DNA from: Deltaproteobacteria bacterium
GTDB lineage: Bacteria; Desulfobacterota; Desulfuromonadia; Geobacterales; DSM-12255
Length of the DNA: 13,686 nucleotides
Direction of reading: 5' to 3'
Assembly (NCBI GenBank): GCA_017861215.1
Contig: JAGFXN010000011.1
Location: forward strand, 1-13,686
Shown here: positions 7,520 through 13,686 of the stretch, piece by piece
How positions within the stretch are numbered: the first letter of the stretch is position 1
Layout: each line of letters starts with the position of its first letter
The notes under the pieces: generated by a model
Seen by the model: only the letters and a program-made list of their open reading frames with translations
Databases searched by the model: none
What the model was told of the DNA's origin: nothing
Translations under genes and position numbers: made by a program

Positions 7520-7876
7520 ATGAGTATTCATAACAATCTGACCGTTTTATTGCTGCTTGTTGCGGTACTTCTGGCACCGCTCAACTCTTTTGCCCATGAG
7601 GTGACGACAGGAGCAGCGAAGGTTCCGTGTGTCTGCCATCTGACGGACTGTAGTACCGATGAAAATGGCAGCCAGCCGGATCATTATCCGGGCAGTAATG
7701 GCGCTGACTGCTGCGACTGTGAAGGGTGTTGCCCGGACGCCACAGAGCCGCCAATTTCCTGCGCTTTGAGAATAAATATTTCCGCAAGGCAACATTTCCA
7801 TCCGTATGCCAATGGCCACTTCCCCAGAGTCTATCTCACCATCTTTGTTCCTCCAGAAAACAGCTCCTTAATGTAA
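7520..7876 (+). CDS. Small exported Cys-rich protein, possibly metal-binding
   Basis: I cannot assign a named family. From the ATG at 7520 the product is 118 residues, with a hydrophobic signal segment (about 7-22, ending in NSFAHEV). Its mature part holds nine cysteines, three in VPCVCHLTDC and five in ADCCDCEGCCP, plus histidines at CHL, DHY, RQHFH and NGHF. It ends with RVYLTIFVPPENSS. From general recall, small secreted Cys/His-rich proteins with a similar C-terminal VYL..FVPP ending occur beside heavy-metal RND efflux genes in Geobacter relatives. No efflux genes are adjacent here, so metal binding is an inference. An earlier in-frame start at 7481 would add 13 residues before the signal peptide and has no ribosome site. 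The ribosome site for 7520 is also weak, so the start is uncertain. The cysteines could instead be disulfides or haem-pathway thiols. Confidence 0.65.
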   Translation: MSIHNNLTVLLLLVAVLLAPLNSFAHEVTTGAAKVPCVCHLTDCSTDENGSQPDHYPGSNGADCCDCEGCCPDATEPPISCALRINISARQHFHPYANGHFPRVYLTIFVPPENSSLM

Positions 7877-8009
7877 ATCACCGCCACCATGCCGACGGCG
7901 CATGGTTGATTATTGCCGAGTTCACCGCAGCTGATGTCTACGCCTGGCTGTGCGTTGCTTGCAGGCAGCTTGCAGCAGCTGAAAGTATTTACCATTAGGG
8001 AGCATTATC

Positions 8010-9389
8010 GTGACAACTGATAAACAATCAGGATTCCAGCTCATCCTGGATTTTTTCTATTCGCTGAAACTGACCATGCTTCTCTTCATCGCCCTGGCGG
8101 TCACCTCCATTATCGGTACGGTAATTCCGCAAGGGTCCCTGTCTCCGGAGTACCTGCATACCATCAGCCAGAGCAGGCTGAAGCTCTACCAGAACCTCGG
8201 CTTTTTCGACATGTATCATTCCTGGTGGTTCATTCTCCTGCTCTCCCTGTTGTCCATAAACCTGATTGCCTGCTCTATCAGAAGGCTTCCCGGCATCTGG
8301 AAGCTGGTATCCCGGCCGGTTATGATCATGGACGATGTTTTTGAAAAAACACTCTCGTCCCTTACTACCATCGAAGCACAAGGGGACGCACGCATAATCA
8401 GGAATCAGGTCGATGCTGTACTTACGGCGGAATTCTCCGATCCGGTAATAACCGAAAAAGATGGAACATTCCACCTGTTTGCCCAGAAAACATCCTGGTC
8501 CAGGCTGGCGGTATATGCCGTTCACTTGAGCGTACTTGTCATCTTCAGCGGGGCAATCATCGGCTCTCTTTTCGGCTATAAGGGGTTCGTCAATATTCCT
8601 GAAGGTAAGAGTATTGATACGGTCATGTCCCGCGCAAAGAAGGAAATCGGTCTCGGCTTTGCAGTGCGCTGTGAAAAGTTCAGTATTGCCCATTATCCAA
8701 ACGGTACCCCAAAAGAGTTCAAAAGCATCCTGACCGTGCTGGAAAATGACCGGCCGGTAGAAGGATATGACGGGGTGCCGGTCATCGTCAACGATCCGCT
8801 GACCTACAAGGGGATCACCTTCTATCAGTCCAGCTACGGGAAGCTTGGCGAGCACGAGTTCACCCTCAGCGATCCGGACGGCAGCAATCCGCAACCCCTG
8901 CGGCTCAAGAGTGGCGGGTCGGCAACGCTTCCGGATGGCAGCGGTATCTGCCTTCAGCATACAACCCAGGACATTTCCCGCTTTCTACCCGGGATAAGCG
9001 GACCGGCAGCCCAGGTGGAAGTACATCAGGCAAATGGAGTAACAAAACCCTTTATCGTCTATGCCAATAATCCGGCTATGAACAGGATGAACCTCCCCTA
9101 TACCGGGGGCAAACTTCTCCAGTACAGAGGTGGTGAGGAGTTAATGTACACCGGCCTGCAGGTGGCGAAGGATCCCGGCGTATGGGTGGTATGGCTTGGT
9201 TGCATCCTGATGCTGGCCGGTATCTATAGTGCCTTCTTCATGTCACACCGGCGCATCTGGGTGCGGATAGAAAACGGAACCGTGACCGTTGGTGGTCATG
9301 CCAGCAAAAATCAGGGAGGATTTCAGCTGTTCATGGAGCAGTTGACTACAAAACTGAAGGACCAGCTTTCCAAGGAGGGCAGCAAATGA
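8010..9389 (+). CDS. resB: System II cytochrome c maturation protein ResB (Ccs1)
   Basis: ResB works with CcsA to carry haem across the inner membrane and attach it to apocytochromes c on the outside. The 459-residue protein has the family's plan: membrane segments near 20-42 and 70-90, a third near 168-192 (AVYAVHLSVLVIFSGAIIGS, with the family His) and a large periplasmic domain starting FGYKGFVNIPEGKS. A final segment lies near 392-412, followed by a basic cytoplasmic tail. GVPVIVNDPLTYKGITFYQSSYG is characteristic of ResB. The start is a GTG at 8010 with TAGGGAG a few bases upstream. It overlaps ccsA by 4 bp (ATGA), indicating translational coupling. The 133 bp upstream hold no supported gene or recognised promoter. 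A c-type cytochrome-rich anaerobe is expected to need this system. Confidence 0.93.
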   Translation: MTTDKQSGFQLILDFFYSLKLTMLLFIALAVTSIIGTVIPQGSLSPEYLHTISQSRLKLYQNLGFFDMYHSWWFILLLSLLSINLIACSIRRLPGIWKLVSRPVMIMDDVFEKTLSSLTTIEAQGDARIIRNQVDAVLTAEFSDPVITEKDGTFHLFAQKTSWSRLAVYAVHLSVLVIFSGAIIGSLFGYKGFVNIPEGKSIDTVMSRAKKEIGLGFAVRCEKFSIAHYPNGTPKEFKSILTVLENDRPVEGYDGVPVIVNDPLTYKGITFYQSSYGKLGEHEFTLSDPDGSNPQPLRLKSGGSATLPDGSGICLQHTTQDISRFLPGISGPAAQVEVHQANGVTKPFIVYANNPAMNRMNLPYTGGKLLQYRGGEELMYTGLQVAKDPGVWVVWLGCILMLAGIYSAFFMSHRRIWVRIENGTVTVGGHASKNQGGFQLFMEQLTTKLKDQLSKEGSK

Positions 9390-10231
9390 CCAGTTCACTC
9401 CTGTTTAACATAACCACCTTAGCCTATCTGATTTCCATGCTCTGCTTCTTTGTCCATCTGGCAACCCGTAATACCCAGGCAGGCGCTGTCGGCAGTTATA
9501 GCGCCTATGGCGGTCTGCTGGTGCAGACCGTGGCCATTCTGCTCCGCTGGAAGGAGTCTTATGATCTCGGCATGGGGCACGCTCCTCTTTCCAACCTTTA
9601 CGAGTCAGTGGTTTTCTTTGCCTGGACCATCATCCTGATCTTTGCCTTTGTTGACTGCAAATACCGCTACCGGATCATCGGCGCTTTTGTGGTCCCGTTT
9701 GCACTGTTCGGCATGGCCTGGGCGCAACTGGGACTGAACAGCGGCATTCAGCCACTGGTGCCGGCGCTGCAGAGCAACTGGCTCCTTTACCACGTGGTCA
9801 CCTGCTTTCTCGGCTATGCCGCCTTTGCCGTGGCCTGCGGGGTCTCCATCATGTATCTCCTTGCCACCCGTGCCGGCCTCGGTACGGAGGGTAGCCGCGG
9901 CGCCATTCTGGACATGTTCCCCCCGGCCCGTCTCCTTGACGATCTCAATTACAAGGCGATCATGGTAGGGTTTCCGCTCCTGACACTCGGCATCGTCACC
10001 GGCGCCGCCTGGGCCAACTATGCCTGGGGCACGTACTGGAGTTGGGATCCGAAGGAGACCTGGTCACTCATTGTCTGGTTCGTCTACGCCGCCTTTCTGC
10101 ACGCCCGCCTGACACGCGGCTGGGTAGGGCGCAGGGCTGCCTGGCTCTCGCTGGTCGGTTTTGCCGCAACCATCTTCTGCTACCTGGGAGTGAACCTGCT
10201 CCTCTCCGGTCTGCACAGTTATGGAGGTTAA
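9386..10231 (+). CDS. ccsA: Cytochrome c biogenesis protein CcsA (ResC), haem-handling WWD protein
   Basis: This is the haem-handling partner of ResB in system II. The 281-residue protein has about eight membrane helices. The tryptophan-rich WWD motif is present as WGTYWSWDPKETW (W214-W226), which presents haem in the periplasm. Conserved flanking His positions are visible in LLYHVVTCFLGY and AAFLHARLTRG, and the GHAPLSNLYES motif lies near residues 58-68. The length suits CcsA; some annotations call this gene ccsB. The ATG at 9386 overlaps the resB stop by 4 bp, so the two are coupled. The stop is only 3 bp before the purC-like start, putting all three on one transcript. Confidence 0.94.
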   Translation: MTSSLLFNITTLAYLISMLCFFVHLATRNTQAGAVGSYSAYGGLLVQTVAILLRWKESYDLGMGHAPLSNLYESVVFFAWTIILIFAFVDCKYRYRIIGAFVVPFALFGMAWAQLGLNSGIQPLVPALQSNWLLYHVVTCFLGYAAFAVACGVSIMYLLATRAGLGTEGSRGAILDMFPPARLLDDLNYKAIMVGFPLLTLGIVTGAAWANYAWGTYWSWDPKETWSLIVWFVYAAFLHARLTRGWVGRRAAWLSLVGFAATIFCYLGVNLLLSGLHSYGG

Positions 10232-10234
10232 CTA

Positions 10235-11164
10235 ATGACCGCATGTACCATGCCCAAACAGCCGATAGTAGATCCGACCGGACCACTGCTGCGTACCGAT
10301 TTCCCCGGCATGAGCCTGCTGCGACGGGGAAAAGACAAGGATATTTATGACCTGGGCGACATGCTTCTGCTGGTTGCAACCGACCGCCTGTCGGCAGCCG
10401 GCATAAGTCTGGGACAGGGGGTCAAGGGGAAAGGGAAAATCGTTAACCAGCTCTCTGCGCACTGGTTCCGCAAACTGCGCCGGGTCTGCCCCAACCATCT
10501 CGTCGCTACAGAAAGCAGCTGCTATCCGGAGCCGCTCAGAAAAAGTGCAGCCCTGCTGGACGGCCGCTCCATGCTGGTCTGGGAGACAACACCACTGCCG
10601 ATTCGCTGCGTTGTCAGAGGCTATCTGGCCGGAACCGGCTGGCGGGAGTATCGGGAAAAGGGGGAGATTTGCGGCGTTAAACTTCCTGCGGGACTGGTGG
10701 AGTCGCAACGACTGCCGTCCCCGATATTTACACCAACCACGAAGGGACATCCTGGAGAGGGCAACGAGAATATCGATTTCAGCTCACTGCAGCGCCTGTG
10801 TGGCAAAGCTCTGGCGGAAGAACTGCGGGAAATATCGCTCCGGCTGTACTTTAATGCCTGGATGAGCGCCAGAGAACAAGGGGTGTTGATAGCCGACACA
10901 AAATTCGAGTTCGGCCTCCATGACGGCAAGCTGATGTTGATAGATGAATGCCTGACCCCCGATAACAGCAGATTCTGGGCGCTTGACAGTTACCGCCAGG
11001 GCGGGCCAATGCCGGGCATGGACAAGCAGTTTCTCATAGAGCACCTTGAAGCTCTGGATAGTTCAGTTAACCTGCCCCATCTGCCGGAGGAGATACTCTG
11101 CAAAATCGCATATAAATACCAGGAGGCATACTCACGGATTATCGGCAGGAAGCCCGACACGTGA
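10235..11164 (+). CDS. purC: Divergent SAICAR synthase (PurC-like)
   Basis: PurC joins aspartate to CAIR in step 8 of purine synthesis, using ATP. The 309-residue protein is full length for the long (yeast ADE1-like) type and keeps VVRGYLAGTGW (126-136), PIFTPTTK (163-170), IADTKFEFG (219-227) and LIDECLTPDNSRFW (235-248). Several positions that are nearly fixed in the family differ. The ATP-loop motif RGKVRDIY is RGKDKDIY (31-38). DRISAFD or DRISAYD is DRLSAAG (50-56), losing the Asp. The Glu of PLPVE-VVRGY is Arg (R124). The Ser of TPDSSRFW is Asn (N244). This looks like a paralogue with changed or reduced activity rather than the housekeeping enzyme. GGAGGT just before the ATG overlaps the end of ccsA, so translation is probably coupled to ccsA. 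Family confidence is high; activity is uncertain. Confidence 0.87.
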   Translation: MTACTMPKQPIVDPTGPLLRTDFPGMSLLRRGKDKDIYDLGDMLLLVATDRLSAAGISLGQGVKGKGKIVNQLSAHWFRKLRRVCPNHLVATESSCYPEPLRKSAALLDGRSMLVWETTPLPIRCVVRGYLAGTGWREYREKGEICGVKLPAGLVESQRLPSPIFTPTTKGHPGEGNENIDFSSLQRLCGKALAEELREISLRLYFNAWMSAREQGVLIADTKFEFGLHDGKLMLIDECLTPDNSRFWALDSYRQGGPMPGMDKQFLIEHLEALDSSVNLPHLPEEILCKIAYKYQEAYSRIIGRKPDT

Positions 11165-11213
11165 GCATGGAAATATCAGGTTTGCACGCAGGAGTAGTCC
11201 CAAGGAGTAAGAT

Positions 11214-11438
11214 ATGAAGCAGCATGTCATCAGAACATTGGGGCAGGCCAAACGTCTGATTGTTACAGTCACGGGGTGCACTGTTCTTGTTGCCGGTATC
11301 GCCATGCTTGTCTTGCCCGGACCGGCAATTGTGGTTATCCCGGCCGGACTGGCTCTACTGGCCACCGAATTCATCTGGGCCAGAAAGCTGCTGATCACGG
11401 TAAAAGAGCGCATTGAAAGCGTAAGGAAAGCACACTGA
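11214..11438 (+). CDS. Small membrane protein resembling PGPGW (PF09656) family
   Basis: The 74-residue protein has one or two membrane segments (about 14-51). It carries MLVLPGPAIVVIPAGLALLA (31-50) followed by TEFIWARKLL, matching the PGPGW-family pattern LPGPGW..(I/F)..GL..LATEF.WA, except that the GW of the name is AI here. A short basic helix ends the protein. AAGGAG precedes the ATG at 11214. Its stop overlaps the start of the Alx-type gene by one base (TGATG), so the two are translationally coupled and probably work together. No biochemical function is known for this family. A role as a small accessory subunit of the TerC transporter is an inference from coupling only. Confidence 0.78.
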   Translation: MKQHVIRTLGQAKRLIVTVTGCTVLVAGIAMLVLPGPAIVVIPAGLALLATEFIWARKLLITVKERIESVRKAH

Positions 11439-12376
11439 TGTCGGAACAATCTCTTTTATGGGCCGCCTTCGGCCTGCTGATGATCATCATGCTGACCGTC
11501 GATCTGGGGATGAACCGCACGGCGCGCAAGGTTTCATTCCGCCAGGCACTGACCTGGAGCATCTTCTGGGTTTCGCTGGCGTTGGCATTCAATGTCGGCA
11601 TTTATGTCTTTCTTGGTCAAACCAAGGCGCTCGAATTTTTAACCGGCTATATTATCGAAAAATCGCTGTCCATCGACAACCTGTTCGTTTTCATCATGAT
11701 CTTCGGCTATTTCAAAATCCGGGGCGAGCATCAGGCCCGTATCCTCAAGTGGGGCATTATCGGGGCACTGCTCCTGCGGGCGCTCTTCATCTTCACCGGC
11801 ATCGAGCTCTTGACAACCTTCCACTGGCTGTTCTACCTGTTCGGTGCGCTGCTGCTGTTTACCGCCTGGAAGATGGCCTTTGGGCTGGAAACCGAGATCA
11901 GTCCGGAAAAGAACCTGCTGGTCAGACTGGCCCGCAGGCTGTTTCCCTTCACGAAGCGGGTGCGGGGCGACTGGTTTTTTAAACGCCGGCAGGGTCTGCT
12001 GGTGGCCAGTCCGCTTTTTCTGGCGCTGGTTATGGTGGAGAGCAGCGATGTCCTGTTTGCCATCGACTCCATCCCGGCCATCTTCGCCGTTACCCTTGAT
12101 CCGTTCATCGTTTTTACCTCCAACATCTTTGCCATCATGGGGCTGCGGGCGCTCTTCTTCCTGCTGGCCAGCGTCATGGAGATGTTCATCTACCTCAAGT
12201 TCGGCATCTCATTCATCCTCTTCTTCGTCGGCACCAAGATGATCGCCGGGGCGAGCGGTTTTCCCGTGCCGATAGCCGTCTCCCTGACAATCATCTTCAT
12301 ATCGCTGGCCATTGCCGTCCTCGCTTCGGTACTGTTCGGCAGAAACCGGCGCCAACAGGCACTGGAAAACAATTAG
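11438..12376 (+). CDS. alx: TerC-family membrane protein, Alx type, probable Mn2+ exporter
   Basis: The 312-residue, roughly nine-helix protein fits the Alx/TerC subfamily, distinct from the shorter YgdQ-like TerC at 1849. Diagnostic acidic membrane motifs are VDLGMNR (21-27), EKSLSIDNLFVF (74-85, D80 and N81) and VESSDVLFAIDSIPAIFAVT (200-219, with E201, D204 and D210). FTSNIFAIMGLRALFFLL is the standard following stretch. A basic cytoplasmic loop (about 148-188) lies between the halves. E. coli Alx is controlled by a yybP-ykoY riboswitch and exports Mn2+; here no riboswitch is seen directly upstream, the only one being at 489. The gene is coupled to the PGPGW-like gene (1-bp overlap) and followed after 15 bp by a zinc-ribbon gene. 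I see all key residues present. Confidence 0.92.
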   Translation: MSEQSLLWAAFGLLMIIMLTVDLGMNRTARKVSFRQALTWSIFWVSLALAFNVGIYVFLGQTKALEFLTGYIIEKSLSIDNLFVFIMIFGYFKIRGEHQARILKWGIIGALLLRALFIFTGIELLTTFHWLFYLFGALLLFTAWKMAFGLETEISPEKNLLVRLARRLFPFTKRVRGDWFFKRRQGLLVASPLFLALVMVESSDVLFAIDSIPAIFAVTLDPFIVFTSNIFAIMGLRALFFLLASVMEMFIYLKFGISFILFFVGTKMIAGASGFPVPIAVSLTIIFISLAIAVLASVLFGRNRRQQALENN

Positions 12377-12391
12377 AAAGGAGAAACGATC

Positions 12392-12685
12392 ATGAAATGT
12401 CCCGTCTGCACTACCGTCAATCTCGTCATGTCAGAACGCCAGGGGGTAGAGATCGACTACTGCCCCGAATGTCGCGGCGTCTGGCTCGACCGCGGCGAAC
12501 TCGACAAGATCATCGCACGGGCCGGTGATCAACCGGATTCCAGTCCGCACCAGGCCACAGCAGCCCCCCAACAACAACACTACCAGCCGCAGGCGCCACC
12601 CTACAGCCAGGGGCACGGTTATCAGCATGGCCATGGCCACAAACCGAATCGAAAAAAGTCATTTCTGGAAGAACTGTTTGACTAG
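12392..12685 (+). CDS. Zinc-ribbon protein (zf-TFIIB type) with His/Gln-rich tail
   Basis: This is a 97-residue soluble protein. Its N-terminal 40 residues form a zf-TFIIB (PF13453) ribbon: C3-x2-C6 and C24-x2-C27, followed by the hallmark GVWLDRGELDKI (29-40). Residues 45-88 are low complexity, rich in Gln, Pro, His and Tyr, with a GHGYQHGHGHK stretch that could bind metal. The end is the short conserved KKSFLEELFD. GAAAGGAGAAA lies before the ATG at 12392. The 15-bp gap after the Alx-type gene makes a shared transcript likely. This domain is often found in small proteins of unknown role. A metal-sensing or chaperone job beside TerC is possible but unproven. Confidence 0.85.
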   Translation: MKCPVCTTVNLVMSERQGVEIDYCPECRGVWLDRGELDKIIARAGDQPDSSPHQATAAPQQQHYQPQAPPYSQGHGYQHGHGHKPNRKKSFLEELFD

Positions 12686-12728
12686 CAGTCGCCCCATGAC
12701 AACCTTTACTGAACAAACGGAGGCAATC

Positions 12729-12953
12729 ATGCCCTACTTCAACAAGGAATGCAGACGTACACCGAAAAAGATCGTCAAGCGTCGCCGCGACGAGCACGCA
12801 TTGAAAAACGTAATTTCCCTGCGGATAAGCGATGAGGAGATGGAGACCCTGGCATTGGTCAGCAGAAACAGCGCGAAAAGTATCTCCGAAATCATGCGCG
12901 AGGCGTTCAAAGCCTGGCAGGCCGGTCAACGACGTCTTTGCATGGGTATCTAG
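12729..12953 (+). CDS. Small ribbon-helix-helix-like DNA-binding protein
   Basis: From the ATG at 12729, with GGAGG at 12719-12723, the product is 74 residues. A very basic N-terminus (KKIVKRRRDEHALKN) is followed by VISLRISDEEMETLALVS, which looks like an RHH beta strand and first helix. SAKSISEIMREAFKAWQAG fits the second helix, where S..E..R.A is typical of CopG/Arc-type repressors. No toxin-like gene follows, so I do not call it an antitoxin. A longer reading starting at 12525 would run inside the zinc-ribbon gene in another frame and is rejected. It may regulate the adjacent genes, but no operator repeat is evident directly in front of it. Confidence 0.75.
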   Translation: MPYFNKECRRTPKKIVKRRRDEHALKNVISLRISDEEMETLALVSRNSAKSISEIMREAFKAWQAGQRRLCMGI

Positions 12954-13006
12954 TCGAATCTCGTGCCCCGCACCAACCGCTTCACCAACGACACGGCTGC
13001 AGACGC

Positions 13007-13191
13007 AATTAGTTTCCATCCGGAAACTCCGGATGTGAAATTGTTGGTTTCCGATTTGGAAAGAGGGATTTTTTCTCCTGGCAAGGAAATCGAGGGTTTG
13101 TGCGGAGGCGTACACAGGTACGCCGCACAAGCAAAGCCAAAGATTGACGCCGCCAGGGGGGAAAAGCATGCTTTCCGGACGGAAACTAATT
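13007..13191. repeat. 185-bp nested inverted-repeat element (MITE-like or structured RNA)
   Basis: The outer arms are 20 bp each (13007-13026 and 13172-13191) and match at 19 of 20 positions when reverse-complemented; the core is GTTTCC(A/G)TCCGGAAA. An inner pair (13069-13082 with 13152-13165) makes 14 pairs including three G-U. The apex TTGTGCG..GCGTAC/GTACGCCGCACAA (13098-13113/13118-13130) has loop ACAG and a 3-nt bulge. The left end also holds CATCCGG/CCGGATG (13017-13023/13029-13035). AATTAG occurs at 13007-13012 and 13188-13193 and might include a target duplication, though AATT is self-complementary. No transposase is encoded, so this fits a non-autonomous mobile repeat; G-U pairs also allow an RNA role. 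Confidence 0.7.
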
Positions 13192-13232
13192 AGTGTTCGA
13201 AGAGATAATTGGGGGGCAATAAAGGTAACATT

Positions 13233-13404
13233 CTGCCGGTGTTGCCTTTGCCGGCAACATGGCAGCGGCCGTCCCGTGGGACAACAGCTTCACGGCAGAT
13301 CAGGCGGCAGTACTCCCGCAACGGCCCGTTAGAGCCAACCGGCAGCTTTCATGTTCATGCCTGCGCCGGCTCGATCTTTGGCGCCCGTCTCGGCATGGGC
13401 GCCA
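13233..13404 (+). other. Hairpin-rich segment, possible structured RNA or decayed repeat
   Basis: CTGCC-TGTTGCC/GGCAACA-GGCAG (13233-13246/13253-13265) gives a 12-pair hairpin with one small internal loop. TGGCGCCC/GGGCGCCA (13379-13386/13397-13404) gives a perfect 8-bp stem with a 10-nt loop. GTCC/GGAC around 13273-13284 adds a minor one. No known RNA family is recognised, no promoter is evident in front, and no T run follows the second stem, so it is not a standard terminator. Confidence 0.4.
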
Positions 13405-13451
13405 GGGAAGAGCAGAAGCTATCAAGGTGAAATGCGGAACGGTTTTTCCTG

Positions 13452-13481
13452 TTGACTTTTTTTCTCCAAACTTGCTATCTT
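13452..13481 (+). promoter_or_regulatory. Promoter with extended -10 for the PxxKW-type gene
   Basis: TTGACT (13452-13457) and TATCTT (13476-13481) are spaced by 18 bp. TG one base before the -10 (13473-13474) makes an extended -10. The predicted start, near 13488, leaves a leader of about 40 nt before the gene at 13528. Confidence 0.6.
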
Positions 13482-13527
13482 AAAACTCTACGAAAAAATA
13501 AAGCAGTTACTACAGGAGGCTTTCTTC

Positions 13528-13686
13528 ATGCAGTGTCAAACGGTTCTTCCCGGCAGCGAGTGTACTTTCTGGGGGAAACAGGGATGTGTATTCTCTGACG
13601 GTTCATGTCAGGTGATAGTTGATAATTGTGAGGGCTGCGAGCGGATTATTGAGAGCACCATCGGTCAGGTTTGCAGTGCCTATCCG
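13528..13686 (+). CDS. PxxKW-type cysteine-rich protein, N-terminal part (continues past window)
   Basis: The 53 visible residues include seven cysteines: MQCQTVLPGSECTF, KQGCVFSDGSC, DNCEGCERI and GQVCSAYP (C3, C12, C20, C27, C34, C37, C49). The spacing and wording match the PxxKW family of small Cys-rich proteins known from Geobacter and other deltaproteobacteria. The naming PxxKW motif would lie just beyond the right edge, after YP. AGGAGG at 13514-13519 is 8 bp before the ATG, and a clear promoter lies upstream, suggesting strong independent expression. The function is unknown; a metal or Fe-S cofactor is plausible from the cysteines. The family call depends on the unseen C-terminus. Confidence 0.8.
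   Translation, partial: MQCQTVLPGSECTFWGKQGCVFSDGSCQVIVDNCEGCERIIESTIGQVCSAYP

Larger units (their letters stand above)
12954..13527 (+). other. 574-bp gene-free region with nested repeats and hairpins
   Basis: No supported gene lies here. Short open frames between 12963 and 13483 lack recognisable domains and ribosome sites and overlap inverted repeats. Contents in order are a 185-bp nested inverted-repeat element (13007-13191), a set of hairpins (13233-13404) and a promoter plus leader for the next gene (13452-13527). Confidence 0.7.

Noticed and set aside
7726..7998. 90-codon + strand frame ending before resB
   Set aside because: Its first half overlaps the Cys-rich gene in another frame, there is no ribosome site, and the remainder has no known motif.
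12729..12953. Antitoxin of a toxin-antitoxin pair
   Set aside because: The RHH-like protein has no adjacent toxin gene on either side.
13290..13370. CCCGCAACGG stretch suggestive of a cobalamin riboswitch
   Set aside because: The other conserved blocks are not in the right order or distance, and the downstream gene is not a B12 gene.
13209..13430. Short + strand frame in the hairpin region, and a minus-strand reading with PLR...HV..GKGN resembling REP-associated transposase
   Set aside because: The + frame has no domain. The minus reading has wrong motif spacing, stop codons and no continuation, so the transposase likeness is probably chance.

Overview
The window looks like a chromosomal segment of a Geobacter-type bacterium (Desulfuromonadia/Geobacterales). 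This rests on the style of the proteins, on a system II cytochrome c maturation pair (ResB/CcsA), and on the start of a PxxKW-type cysteine-rich protein at the right edge, a family I associate with Geobacter and relatives. All confident genes are on the + strand. The taxonomic call comes from recognition, not from a search.

Layout. (1) 1-400 is the C-terminal end of an NtrY-like sensor histidine kinase. (2) 452-638 holds a sigma70-like promoter, a yybP-ykoY (manganese) riboswitch aptamer and an overlapping terminator/antiterminator, leading into htpX (687-1547). (3) 1548-1848 is a gap with a possible three-way-junction leader in front of a YgdQ-like TerC-family membrane protein (1849-2598). 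(4) 2642-7476 is a close run of membrane-protein genes: a small exported Gly-rich protein, a UPF0182 protein, a UPF0016/GDT1 cation transporter with two ELGDKT motifs, and an AI-2E-type permease. (5) 7520-7876 encodes a small exported Cys-rich protein. (6) 8010-11164 encodes ResB and CcsA for cytochrome c maturation, then a divergent PurC-like enzyme. (7) 11214-12953 encodes a PGPGW-like small membrane protein, an Alx-type TerC protein, a zinc-ribbon protein and a ribbon-helix-helix protein. (8) 12954-13527 has no gene but holds a 185-bp nested inverted repeat, further strong hairpins and a promoter. (9) 13528 to the edge is the start of a PxxKW-type cysteine-rich protein.

How it may work together. 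In other bacteria, yybP-ykoY riboswitches sense Mn2+ and sit before Mn exporters of the MntP, TerC/Alx and P-type ATPase kinds; UPF0016 proteins also export Mn2+. Here a Mn riboswitch, a membrane-quality-control protease (HtpX), two TerC proteins of different subfamilies and a UPF0016 protein lie within 12 kb. I infer a manganese export or extracytoplasmic metalation locus. The UPF0182, Gly-rich, PGPGW-like and zinc-ribbon proteins are unexplained candidate partners. Co-transcription beyond htpX is not shown by the sequence.
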